Origin: Cliona cf. orientalis
Taxonomy: Eukaryota > Porifera > Demospongiae > Clionaida > Clionaidae
DNA length: 64,000 nucleotides
Assembly (NCBI GenBank): GCA_963930775.1
Contig: OZ005707.1
Location: forward strand, 6,572,001 to 6,636,000
Reading direction: 5' to 3'
In this document: positions 40,301 through 51,900 of the stretch, piece by piece
Layout of the letters: each line of letters starts with the position of its first letter
How positions within the stretch are numbered: the stretch's first letter is position 1
Position numbers and translations under genes: made by a program
Notes under the pieces: generated by a model
Database searches by the model: none
The model's input: only the letters and a program-made list of their open reading frames with translations
Told to the model about the DNA's origin: nothing

Positions 40301-43300
40301 TAAAAGTAGAAAAAGGAGATAGAGCACGCTTTGCTGTCAGTTATTGCTGAAAATCACTCTTGAAGGGGATAAAAAAGCCAAAAAGCTTAAGCTGCACTTG
40401 AAGAGAGTGGGTCTTTGTACTATAACATTCTACACATGGACATGCAAGTTGAAACTTTTTCAAAATCGATTGACTTTTTGCTCTTCCCTTGTCTCTCTTT
40501 CCCTATCTGCAGCCAAGTTCCTTCTTCAACTGCTTCAATGGCTGACATTCAGCTACTACAGGAACTAGCTCCCGATCAAAGCTCCTCCGATAAGGACAAC
40601 CACGTACAAGAACACAACACGACAATGGAAGCTTCTTCCAGACCACCACTGCACTCTGTGTCCCCCCATCCTCCCTCTCTCTCTTGGAGACCTAGCAGCT
40701 TACAAGACTTGTCATCATCGCAGGCAGAGTCCACCATGAATCATGAACACAACAGTGATGCTGAAGAAGATGAGGAGGATGGCTACAGCACAGACAACGA
40801 TGACACTGATGACAGGGGCACACCTCGTGCCACCATCACAACTAGGACACATTTTGTCTTCACCGCAAAACAACCTTCTCCTACTACTACCTCTCTACCT
40901 CAAAAGGCCTCCTCTCCTAACGACGGGAGCCCCTCTTGGCTCCAACAGGTTAAATCCTTTCCCCCTCCTCTCATTCCCTCGTCAAATTCTGCCATTTCTG
41001 CCTCGTCCCTTGTGTCACCCACTGCTCAAGCTCACCTCAAAGCAGCAGCAGCAGCTACTTCCTCCGCCACCTCTAGCGAAAGTGTTATCGGTTCACCAGC
41101 CACAGCTGTCGGAGCTGCTCAGCTACCACTCAACGCTGCACCGTTCATCTACCACCTAGCCTCTCCAGCTACAGCAGCAGCTCAGCCTGTGGGAGTGGGA
41201 GGGATCCGGCAATCCGTCCTGACACCAATCTTGACCTTCCTCCCCAATGCAGCTCAAAGCTTGGTGGCTGCTGCAGCCACTGCTGGCGCGCATAATGGCA
41301 GTAGTAGGCAGCCTATCATTCTCAGCCCTCCTGCCGCTCAAACTCTCAACATGCCCCTAACCGCTGCGGCCGCTGCGATTGCATCTTCTTCGTCGCAAGC
41401 AGCCATCATGTCTAGCTTTGGTCAAGTGAAAACCAACGGAGTTAGTGCTTCTCACGTCTTTTCCACCGAGCCCACTACTGGACAACAGACCCTCAAGTCA
41501 CCCATCATGGAGTGCGTAACATCCTCGGCTATGAATAGGAATCCATCTCCCCCTAGGACTCTCGCTGCTATCCCTCTCTCGGAGATGACACCGCAGTACT
41601 CCGAGCTCAAGGCTTTCGCTGAAGAGTTCAAGAACAAGAGGATTCGTCTTGGCTTCACCCAAGGCGCCGTTGGACAGTCCCTCGCCGACAAGGGCTACAG
41701 CAACTTCGCACAGAGTACCATCAGTCGCTTTGAACAGATGCAGCTAAGTCCTACCAACGCAGCCGCCATCAAGCTTGTCCTCGAAAAGTGGCTCCAAGAG
41801 ACCGAAAATCCAGATTCTGCCCACTCTCCAAGCTCAAGTAGTCCAGTGATGGCCAGCCGAAAGAGAAAGAGACGTGCCGTGTTCACTCCTCAGACCAAGA
41901 CCACGCTGGACAACTACTTCAAGCAGAATCCTCGCCCCAACCGCCACATCATCGAGACCGTAGCTCAAGAGCTAGACCTTCTGCCTGAAGAGGTACGCGT
42001 CTGGTTCTGCAACAAACGCCAGAAGGAGAAACAGGGAGGCTCTGTGAGTAGCACCACCACTGCAGTTCAGGTGACAGCCTACAAGTATCCATCGTACGAT
42101 CGAGAGTCTAGCGTTAGTCTGTCTTCGAGTGGTGCAAATTCTCCATCAAGCCTCTACGACAGTAACAGCTTCCAGAAACGGAACTCGCCGTCTCCTCCAC
42201 GAAACACCACGCCTTTCACTATCGAGGAACTGAGCAAATCGTCGAGCGTGGGCACTAAGACCATCTCGAGTCCGATGTGTATCGCCAATCCCTTCGCCAC
42301 CTCCCCCCAGGGTGTGGTGATGGCTCTCACAACTCCTAGGCTTTCTCCGGCAGCTCAGCCCACAGTCGTTGCCGCTCCGCAAGCTGGGATCGTCCTGCCC
42401 CAGGTTCAAGTAGCTCAAACCACAGCTTGAGAAATGAACAAATGAACAGATTCTAGGATTTTTGTATGTAATGTAACTGTTATTCATTTTGTTCCAATCT
42501 TATGACAAAGCCTTTTTTAGGCTGAGAGATCAAACACTGAACTGAATTATTTTTGTTATTTTGTAAAGGACAAAACTTCATTAGGCTTAACATAGTTTTT
42601 CCCAACTTTCTCATACAATATTACAACTACTATATATGGCATTCAATCAACAAAGGCCTCTGTGGCCTGCAAACTACATTAGACACTGTTGAACAGTTTC
42701 ACCCATCCATCCATCCCCCAGCCTTCTTTCCCCACCCAGAAATTGATTTTTGTGCCACTTACCGCAAGTACTGAGAGTGTGTGTTCCCATATTATCACAT
42801 AATGTATCACCTTGATGCTTGCACATGCTCTATCAATAACACATGACATGGAATACATTTCCTGCTTCTGTTTAATAGGCTTTGACCACTTCCAAAAATT
42901 TTTGGAAACGATGATGATAATAGTGATGAATTAATTATAGGGTTCTCCCCAGTGCTAGCTAGGGAGGGGTGATGCTTTGACGTCACTTCCTAGAGGAAGC
43001 GATGATATAATAATAATTATTAATTAATTACAGGGCCCTCCAATGTCTGGTATGTTGTTGTCGGACTGAAATAAATAATTGCATTAGGCGTTCACCACTT
43101 CCAAATTAGTTGAACAATGTAATAATCAATTAAGGTATAAAGATAATAATTATTATATATACTATGCTTTGCCCACGACTGAATGGAACATGTACATAAA
43201 GTGCAGACAGAGGGAGTACAATACTGTGCTAGTGATAATAACCAGCCTACACGATAATTAGATATTCGTCAAAAAATAGCATCTCCTTAGCGTAGTGGGA

Positions 43301-46300
43301 CATGTACCTTACTCTAATTGAATTAGCGAAGTGTGTGTTGGCTAATTAGAGACTTGTGCGGGGCAGCTGCCCGACACGACCGCAGCACTTCCAGCGGCTG
43401 AGGGGGAGGAATGCTCAATTAAATGATACTAATTGGTTAAAGAGTTTGAGGTGAAATGGTTAACCAGCCTTACTGGAGTAGATACCTCGTAGTAAACACG
43501 TTACTTTTATGTCCGCGCGCATAAGTTGTGACTTGTGTCATTTTTCCCCCCGTAAATTTTGCACAAATAGCCTTCTGGACTTTGTGGAAAGATCTCTGGA
43601 CATGTATCGAGTAAGTCCCTGCAATTAATTATTAGTATAGACATATCAATGTACATATACATGTTTATGTATGTGTGAGTGCTTTTTGTATTGCATTGTA
43701 TACTGCATTGTATGTCTAGTCTGTGTACATGTGCATGAATTTTGTCTGCATTGCTAATAGAGTGAGTTGGCGTTGCTGCTATATCCAGTGTTTGTTCATC
43801 TCTACATCGATCTGGTGATATCTGGGCATGGGCAAGAAGGTCTCTTTCTCTCTCTCCCCCCTCCCCCCTCTCTCCCCCCCCCCCTCCACCATCGTGGCTT
43901 TATGCAGTTTTTATCCCACTAACTTGCAGCTCAGCAGTTTTTTGCCCACTACCATCACAAACAAGAGACCTTCTATGAGGAAGAGCTTCTGCGGTTGAAG
44001 AGTATAACCACTCCCGCACAGATGATCAAGAATGACCTATTTGAGACTTTCAGGTGTGTGGAGGTGTGTGTGTGTGGGGGGGGGGGGGTCACAACCACAC
44101 AAAATTATGTAATAGCCTTGTCCTCCTCGATCGAGTGTCTGAGTTCATTCGTCTCTAATTATATGCTGCTCTGTTAATTGAATTTTATTAGGAAGCACAA
44201 GTTCACCATCAGGATTTCCAATGACTCATTTCAGTGCCTTGTGAAACACCTCCAGGTAGTAACTATACGTACAATGTGCTATGTGCTCAAAAAATTACGT
44301 TTTTTTTTTGCTTATTTAGATCAACCAAAACACGCTCATCTTGAACCTTATCAACCAATTTCTTCATCTAGATGGTTAGTATAATTACATAATTTCTGTA
44401 TGGACCCTTTTTTATCTCAATTCTGTTGTATAATACAGTGTTTGATGGTACCCCCCGAACCAGGATCGATATCAAGGCCACATCAGGAGCACTGGATGGA
44501 GAGGCTTCCGCTAAAGGTGACCCATGACAAGTCTGCTGCACTTGGAAATTATACAACACGTACCCATCCTCATACTCACACACACAGCCAACAAGTCGAA
44601 GGTGCTGTATGGTATTCCCCGTGACCCTGACCTGGCCGTGGCACTCACCCAGCTCGAGGAGGAGGAGAATGAGAACATGGACGATGAGAAACCAAAGGTG
44701 AGGGAGCTACGTCATGTCCTGTGATATCTCTTGGTGTTTTTTTTTTTATCGAGCCTGCATCGTAAAACAAAAATTAAATTTTTGTAGAAGAAGAAAATGA
44801 AGAAGGATCCACTTGGCCTCTTCTCAAGTGAGTGATTTGCTGTGAAGTTCACACATATTCTATAATAAATTTTCATCATAATTTTTTTTTCAGGCAAGAA
44901 GAGCAAGGCTGCCAACAATCCAAATGCACCATCTCTGAACAGAATACCACTGCCGAAACTGTAATTAAGCCAAAATTTATACCAGTGGCGTAGCCAGGGG
45001 TGGGCCTAGTAGGGCCAGGCCCGACCAACTTTGTTCTAGTAATGCTTACTACTTAACCATTGATCGTGTCAGCCTCTCAATTCTATGAGAATAGGGCAGA
45101 AATAATCCAGATTGTAGGCTATAGATTGAGATTCAGCACTGTTAATTTGGGGTGTGGTCAAACCTATCACTACAAGTGACCATTTATCATATTTGTGCCC
45201 TACCAGACTCCTAGCTCTAGCTACGCCACTGATTTATACATAGCATGCTACTAATTTTTTTATATTTCTTGCAGTCGTGAGTGTGAGCAGTTGGCCAAGT
45301 TCACTGCCTACAAGGAGTCGGCAAAGTGTGTGCCTGTTGGACCGACGAGCCTTCCCTCCATCTGCTGCTACACACTCCTCAACACTAACAACAGGTGATC
45401 AGTGAACTGGCTGTTTTTGATGCATGGAAGTAATGGTTTTCCCCAGGTTTCAATATTAAATGCTGGAGCACCAAAAAAGGCCTAGATTAGTCTATTGAGC
45501 TATATACATGTAGACTCCTGGCCCCTTCATGGCACTTACACTAGCTATGCCAGGAAGGGGCTATCTCATAATTATTGAGGCCTTTTCAATTCTGTGTGCT
45601 GAAAAGCAAGTGGGAGTCAGTCCTAGCTTGGGGCTGGCCTGGATGTGGATGAGGCTATCATTCTCGAGCACCACATATATGGGAGTCTGTTGGTTCACAC
45701 ACAAAGCCTTGAATTAAACATTTTCCCTCTTATCTCATCTAAGTATCCATAGCACCTCGACATGTACTTTTTGAAATCAATCGTGGCTCTATGTATGTGT
45801 ACTTGTGGTTACTGAGAGGCAGAAATGGCTTCGTATCATCCTGGCTGGTCCCACGGTCGGTCGGTCAGTAGTAGCTAGACTGCAATATGTGTGGTCAGTT
45901 TGGATTACTAATGCTTTTCACATCATCAGAACAAAAAAATGACTTGAATGAAATTCTCTTATCCTTTGATTTGGTTGCTAGGCGTCAGTTACTATGGCCA
46001 ACGTGTATGTCACGTACAATACTATCTCATTTCAGCGGTTGAGCTAAAAACGTGTGCAGTAGTGCTTAAGAAATTTGAGGTGCTTATAATGTGGATCAAG
46101 TTTTGTCCCATTTTGTAGTCATATTAATTACAATTCGTCTATATAATATTATTATTGAGGCTCAGATTGGTTTTCAAATCATATTAGTATATGCCGCGTC
46201 AATTTACCAGGTATTATCAATATTCTAATTCATGTTTGCTGATTTTGCAAATTTCAAGCGCATCCCCCTACACAGCCATTTCCTAGTCGCATTAAGCATC

Positions 46301-48821
46301 CCACTTTTGTCCATTTGTGTCCCCAATTATTTTGGTCTACAAGGCTCTCACGGTACTGAATATCGAAGAGGATTGGAGGTTAATTTCCACCCATGAACCT
46401 TTTTAAAATTAAGGCGCCACGCACCTCAGACTAGTTTGCCCACTGGACATAGTACACGTGAAGCTCTTCCTAGTAGTCTTGTAAAATTAAAATTTAAATA
46501 TCTTAATTTGTGAGTCAGCTAGTGCTCTTCTTAATTCAATTTGTAGTCTGAATGCCATCAGTATATCCGATGACTCCTCCCTGTTGGCTGGTGCGTTCAA
46601 CGACTCGAATATTCGTCTCTGGACCCTCAGTCCCAAAAAGCTTTGCCCACTCAAGAACTACGCCCAACTACAGCAGATACCATCTCTGGCCGCAGGTAGG
46701 GACGGATTACTACATAATAATACAGATAGCTTTGCACCAAAGTGATACTAGTAATTTATTATGCTACGTAATTATTCTTATTGTGTGTGTCTGTGTGTTG
46801 TTCTCCTTTGCAGAGGATATAATGGAGAGGCTGATCGACTTTAGGTAAGTTTATCTTAAGCTTTTAAGCTTCACAAGTTGACAGTGGTATTGAGCCAATA
46901 CTCTTCTAGTGTGTACACATGCTCTTTTTACAATTAGTGTGTATAAGAATATACATTGTACTATACATTATTGGCCATCACCTAGCAACCAAAGTTTTTA
47001 TAGGCAAATTGTCGGCCACCACAGGGGTGTGGGTGATCGTAGGGTAGGCCAATGATGAGAGGGGTCATGGGCCAATAAGACAGTTACAAGACCTTTACTG
47101 GGGTGCATTCGACCATGCATCTCATGCACCCCAATTAAGGTCCACATTTGGTCATACCCATGATGCATCTGAGAGTGTTAGTACAACTTGCAACTATAAC
47201 TTGCATTACCAATAATTTTGTGTGATCCTATAATGATGTGTGTCTGCGTGTGGTCGTGTTACACTCATCATATTATTATACCATGATACGTATCGAATTT
47301 CATTCATGCACCCTCGCCTCATCCACTCACATGTGCACAATCCTATCATCATCGTCATCATCATCAACAGTTCGAGTGCAGACACGCGTCAGTTGGTAGG
47401 CCACAGTGGGCCAGTCTACAGCACCTCCTTCAGCCCTGATAATACATTTCTACTCTCGGCCTCCGAAGACGGCACAAGTATGTACAACAATACGTCCCAT
47501 GCAGCCCATGTGTAGATATTGCATTGCAACCAGACTGTCTTATGTTGTAAAACAAATGAATTACAAATTTCTTTTCTTGTCTTGTTTTGTTTTTCAGTTC
47601 GGTTGTGGAGTCTACAGACGTTCACTGCTCTAGTCTGCTTCAAAGGCCACAACTACCCAGTCTGGAGTGTGCAGTTTAGGTAGTAGACATGCTCTCTCTT
47701 TCTCTCTCTCCATCTGTCTCTCTCTCTCCCCTCCCCTTCCTCTCTCACTCTCACACACAATACCATTATTATGATCTTATTCTGTTTTGTCTAGCCCAAT
47801 GGGATTTTACTTTGTGTCTGGATCACATGACCGCTCCGCCCGAGTCTGGAACACGGATCACATCCAACCAATCAGAATCCTGGCCGGTCACCTCAGCGAT
47901 GTCGACGTACGTAAGCATGTTTATGCATGCACAATACGTGGTATGCGTGTGTGTGTACATGCCATTGTGCAAATTAACGTCTGGACACTGATACTTTTTA
48001 TTGGCTGTTGTAGTGCTGCAAGTTCCACCCTAATGGTAACTATATTGCCACCGGATCGAGTGACCGCACTGTTAGACTATGGGATATGCTGAATGGGCAG
48101 TGCGTGAGAATGCTCACAGGACATAAGGTATCTACAGCATGTGTGAACATGTGTACAAAAATTAAATTTAATTAATAGTGAATTCCGAATCAACTATATC
48201 ATAAAAGTACAATGTATATGCCTTCTGGATCCCCTACATGTACTCTCTCTGCTCTTTTTGTCTGTTGCGCACGTAATAATGACAACTGTGCACTTTCTAC
48301 CACTTGTAGGGCACTATTCATGCCATAGCATTCTCTCCAGATGGCAAATACATGGCTACATCAGGTTAGTCCCAAATCCCCAAATATTCTCAGGGCCATC
48401 AATCTACTAGCTTCCATTATGAACGACTAATTATTGCAGGGGTTGACTGTCGGATTATTGTCTGGGATATTAGCACAGCTGGCCAGGTATGTGAGTTGAA
48501 AGGTCACTCCGACACGGTCTACCAGCTGGCCTACAGTCGAGATGGCACCATACTGGCGTCAGGAGGCCTGGACAAGTGCGTCAAGTTGTGGGATACCAGC
48601 TGCTTTGAGGAGAATGGGGTAGCAATGAATCCACAGCATTGGTGAGAACTCTCTCTCTCTCTCTTTCCCTGTCCCTCTTTCTCTTATAAGAAAAATTAAC
48701 AGCTAATTTCACCTTTTCTTGTAGCTTGCTGGGATCTTATCGGACTAAGTCTACTCCCATTCACAGCCTCCACTTCACGAGAAAGAACCTCCTTCTAGCT
48801 GCTGGACCTTATATTTCTTAA
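37269..48821 (+). CDS. TAF5: TAF5, TFIID WD40 subunit
   Basis: Scaffold subunit of the general transcription factor TFIID. Exons: 37269-37355, 39403-39500, 39755-39793, 43571-43610, 43761-43839, 43930-44053, 44192-44255, 44320-44374, 44439-44516, 44588-44697, 44788-44827, 44894-44960, 45275-45394, 46547-46695, 46814-46844, 47371-47477, 47598-47679, 47795-47906, 48014-48127, 48310-48364, 48440-48641, 48725-48821; 1950 nt, 649 aa, shorter than the roughly 800-aa human protein because the long N-terminal extension is missing. Order: LisH-like helix pair (VLSYLKNKNL, about 15-50); NTD2 helical domain (LALLLYPVFVHLYIDLV, FFAHYHHKQETFYEEEL, about 80-200); linker with KKSK; six visible WD repeats from LVGHSGPVYSTSFSP to LDKCVKLWD (about 390-620). 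Intron 3 (39794-43570) hosts a POU gene. Identity is very secure. Confidence 0.97.
39063..39076. promoter_or_regulatory. X-box-like GTTGCCCTGGAAAC in TAF5 intron 1
   Basis: Two half-sites GTTGCC and GGAAAC with a 2-bp spacer; one mismatch from a perfect palindrome. It lies 1.2 kb upstream of the nested POU gene. Weak evidence on its own. Confidence 0.3.
40299..40306 (+). promoter_or_regulatory. TATA box (TATAAAAG) for the nested POU gene
   Basis: TATAAAAG is followed 33-40 bp later by a TCAGTT initiator-like sequence (40337-40342). It lies inside TAF5 intron 3 on the same strand and about 240 bp upstream of the POU start codon. The distance to the TCAGTT is slightly long for a TATA-directed start, so the exact start site is unsettled. 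Confidence 0.5.
40538..42430 (+). CDS. POU-domain homeobox transcription factor (intronless CDS, nested in TAF5 intron)
   Basis: Sequence-specific nuclear transcription factor; 630 aa in one uninterrupted exon. Residues 1-340 are Ser/Thr/Ala/Pro-rich with an acidic patch (DAEEDEEDGYSTDNDD), a likely activation region. The POU-specific domain is at about 350-425, with FKNKRIRLGFTQGAVG and FAQSTISRFE. A Ser-rich linker follows, then the homeodomain at about 441-500, opening with basic RKRKRR and ending with the recognition helix EEVRVWFCNKRQKEK, including the POU-typical Cys. The class is uncertain; there are similarities to both class II/III and class VI. The ATG at 40538 was chosen because it follows a pyrimidine-rich CTGCAG that looks like a splice acceptor, implying a 5' UTR intron. 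An in-frame ATG at 40436 would add 34 residues if that intron does not exist. Same strand as TAF5, inside its intron 3. Confidence 0.93.
   Translation: MADIQLLQELAPDQSSSDKDNHVQEHNTTMEASSRPPLHSVSPHPPSLSWRPSSLQDLSSSQAESTMNHEHNSDAEEDEEDGYSTDNDDTDDRGTPRATITTRTHFVFTAKQPSPTTTSLPQKASSPNDGSPSWLQQVKSFPPPLIPSSNSAISASSLVSPTAQAHLKAAAAATSSATSSESVIGSPATAVGAAQLPLNAAPFIYHLASPATAAAQPVGVGGIRQSVLTPILTFLPNAAQSLVAAAATAGAHNGSSRQPIILSPPAAQTLNMPLTAAAAAIASSSSQAAIMSSFGQVKTNGVSASHVFSTEPTTGQQTLKSPIMECVTSSAMNRNPSPPRTLAAIPLSEMTPQYSELKAFAEEFKNKRIRLGFTQGAVGQSLADKGYSNFAQSTISRFEQMQLSPTNAAAIKLVLEKWLQETENPDSAHSPSSSSPVMASRKRKRRAVFTPQTKTTLDNYFKQNPRPNRHIIETVAQELDLLPEEVRVWFCNKRQKEKQGGSVSSTTTAVQVTAYKYPSYDRESSVSLSSSGANSPSSLYDSNSFQKRNSPSPPRNTTPFTIEELSKSSSVGTKTISSPMCIANPFATSPQGVVMALTTPRLSPAAQPTVVAAPQAGIVLPQVQVAQTTA
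42431..43570 (+). other. 3' part of TAF5 intron 3, POU 3' UTR and flank
   Basis: AT-rich sequence following the POU stop codon. An AATAAA at about 43071 could end the POU transcript. No further gene or clear repeat is visible. Confidence 0.5.
44983..45231. mobile_element. hAT-like MITE with perfect 8-bp target duplication
   Basis: The termini CAGTGGCGTAGC and GCTACGCCACTG are inverted repeats of the type widespread in hAT elements. The element is flanked by identical 8-bp direct repeats ATTTATAC (44975-44982 and 45232-45239). It is 249 bp, non-coding, in a TAF5 intron (44961-45274). Length of duplication and terminus sequence both indicate hAT-superfamily mobilisation. Confidence 0.9.
47034..47150 (-). 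repeat. dispersed repeat related to 10583-10795
   Basis: The blocks TAGGGTAGGCCAATGATGAGAGG and GGCCAATAAGAC, followed by a hairpin with GGGGTGCAT/ATGCACCCC arms, match the 10.6-kb copy in reverse orientation. Located in a TAF5 intron (46845-47370). Confidence 0.6.
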
Positions 48822-48984
48822 CAAATATTAATTTTCTTTCTATATAGGCTTAACAAATTTAGTTTCACTTAAGTATACACTAAGTTTGGCATGATATCAC
48901 ACAATGTACACATTATACATACCTGTATTGAGTTTTAGTAATGTATGATAATAATATTATGTATAGTAGTAAGAATCGGTGATC
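48822..48984. other. shared 3' region of convergent TAF5 and ODAD4
   Basis: Only 163 bp separates the two stop codons, so the 3' UTRs must be very short or overlap. AT-rich, no standard AATAAA on the plus strand. Confidence 0.6.
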
Positions 48985-51900
48985 CTAATTGGCAACAGGG
49001 ACAGGGGCTGCCTCACTCTCCATGCTCTCATTCTCCTGTTTGATTTCTCCCACGATTTGTGCATTGACGTCCTCCAGTGCTTTCTTGATGGCCTCTTGCG
49101 ATGGCTCATCATCCAGCACCTTGGCTAGCTCGAGAGATCTCTCAAACGACTGCACTGCTGCCTGGAGCTCACCCAGCTTGGCTAGAAGGTCAAATGATGA
49201 TAATTATGATTACAGAGACTCCCCATTGTATTAAATTTAACATGATATCCTCATAAGAGGAATTAGCTAATAGGTCGTTAATTAAAGCCTAATCAAGGCT
49301 GTAGTGAAAGGATCATCATTGGGATTTTCAAACTCAGGACCATTAATTTACTGGGGGGAGCCCTATCAACTGGTGCTGTAGGAACCAGCTCTTGGAATGT
49401 TAACTATGCAACCCCTTTTAAAATTAATACTATAGGGAATTTCTAGGTCCATCTGTTGATTTGGGTGGGGTATGGAGACTCTATGGTTACCCTTAAGGTC
49501 TAATTAGGTATGTACATGGTATAGAGAGCCGGATTATAGCTTACTCTCTGCCTGAGCAACGAGCACGCTGGCGTTTAGCTGCCACATCTGGTCCTGAGAC
49601 TCATTAGCTGCTGCTAACGCTTTCTCCCCGAGATCTCTGGCCTTGCTGAAGTTTCCAAGCTCCAGCTGGCACCTGCCCAACTCATGGTACAGCCACGTGC
49701 TCTGCTCCGCAGTCTTCACCAATGGCAGCTTACGCTCCCAGCTTCACAAAAGAAATGTGATGTTATACTTCTAAACGATAATAATTATTATGTTAAACCT
49801 AGGATAAGGCATTTTGGAGGGTGTGGCTTGGGTGGAGCCTGGAAGCATATCAAAGAATTAGGCCCTGCCCCATTCCCACATCAAAGAAAAGTAGAGCATG
49901 AGATGATTGCACTAAAATTAATATACTGACTTACTACTTCGCTGCATTGCTGAAATCTCCCATGACAGCATACACTCTGCCAACATTGTCTAGTGCTCGA
50001 GACACAATCTCAGGCAGATCTCTAAAAAAATGCAATGAGAGGAGGTATGTATTAGCTCGGGTCGAATGGCTTCCAGTCACCTCCCACTCATACGCATACA
50101 CGCAGAGATAAAATTAATGTAATCCTAGTACAAGACTATGTTTGATGTATAGCAATGATGGGATAATGTGCATGAGTTATATTCTAGTAAGGACACTGAT
50201 TGTCTGAAAAATATTTTTTGTTGGATTATGAGCTACGTTTTAGTCTTTGTTCCAGCTCCATAACTATTACCGTTACCGAAATACGCTTTTTTGGTTTGAG
50301 TATAAATGTGACAATCATACATGTAAACTTGTCTTTGAAGAAGCTTGGTATGTATACTATGACATAGTCTAACATGTTCAGGACCATGGTAGCTGCTTTC
50401 ATCTGCTCAAGAGCTACATTTTGGTTTTTGTTCCAGCTCCATAGCTCTTTCTGTTGCTGAGATACACTTTGGCGCGCGCGTGTAGAATTAATGATATTCA
50501 TAGCTTTTAATTAATTACGTCACGGTCTGTACATTCCAACGTGAAACCATACGCGTTTTGCTACCCGCTGTCCCAGCTCAATAAATAGCATTTTCTGGGA
50601 GGTACTATCGATAACGGGGCTAGACGGTGTCAGGGGTAACCCCTCTGGCACCTGCAGCTGAAAACTGCACATGGTCCTGGGCATATATGGCTTAGGGGTC
50701 GCCCAGGTTCCTCCCTTGAATACCCCCCATCCCTGGAAGTATGGCCAATTGCGGTAATGTCCGCAGTGTCACTCCCAAACGGATCACCGAAGCTGCGGCA
50801 CCTCGGCCCGGGGGGAGGGATGATTGGGACTATTTTTTTTCCTTCCAATAGTTTTTTTTTTCTTAGTTAGGGCACAAGACTATTTTTTTTAGCAAGGTGA
50901 GCAGTCCCTGGAAATAAAAAAGAAAGAAATGGCGATTTCTTTTGTACATCTGGTTCCAGCATGTACAATTGATTTGATGAATGATCTTGGTCTTGTTAGA
51001 TAGAGAATTTGCTGGAGATTCTGATTTTCATGCTTAGAAATTTTGGTGAAATTTCACAAAATTACCTATTTTTGAGATTTTTGGGTATTAGTAGTGTATC
51101 TTTTGTACATCTGGTTCCAGCATGTACAATTGATTTGATGAATGATCTTGGTCTTGTTAGATAGAGAATTTGCTGGAGATTCTGATTTTCACGCTTAGAA
51201 ATTTTGGTGAAATTACACAAAATTACCTATTTTTGAGATATTTGGGTATTAGTAGTGTATCTTTTGTACATCTGGTTCAAGCATGTACAATTGATTTGAT
51301 GATCTTGGTCTTGTTAGACAGAGAATTTGCTGGAGATTCTGATTTTCACACTTAGAAATTTTGGTATTGCCCTCCACTATATATTTCACTTTGCTTTGCT
51401 ATGGATGCTACAGCCTCGGGCCTCCAAGTGACCAATCAGATCACAGTATTTGTTACTACTACATATATAGGGTAATGTAGGTATTGTAAAGTATTATAAG
51501 GTATTGTAGGGTAATGTAGGTCAGGAATCTGATTGATCAGTAGGCGGTCCTTTATTTTGCTCGGAATGCTACAGCCTCGGGCCATTGAGTGACCAATCAG
51601 ATCACAGTATTTGTTACAACTATAGGGTAATGTAGGTATTGTAGGTATTGTAAGGTATTGAAAAGTATTGTAAGGTATTGTAAGGTATTGTAGGGTAATG
51701 TAGGTCAGGAATCTGATTGGTCAGTTGGCAGTCCACTACCGAAGCTGCGGCGACTCGGCCCGGGGGGAGGGATGATTGGGACTACTTTTTTTCTTTATGT
51801 TTGATGTCACAATCATGACTGAACACTACTAACAGCATGCTAGCTGCCAAATATTGAAGGTGCCCACCCTACTCCTCTGGCCAAAAACTTGGGGAAGAAG

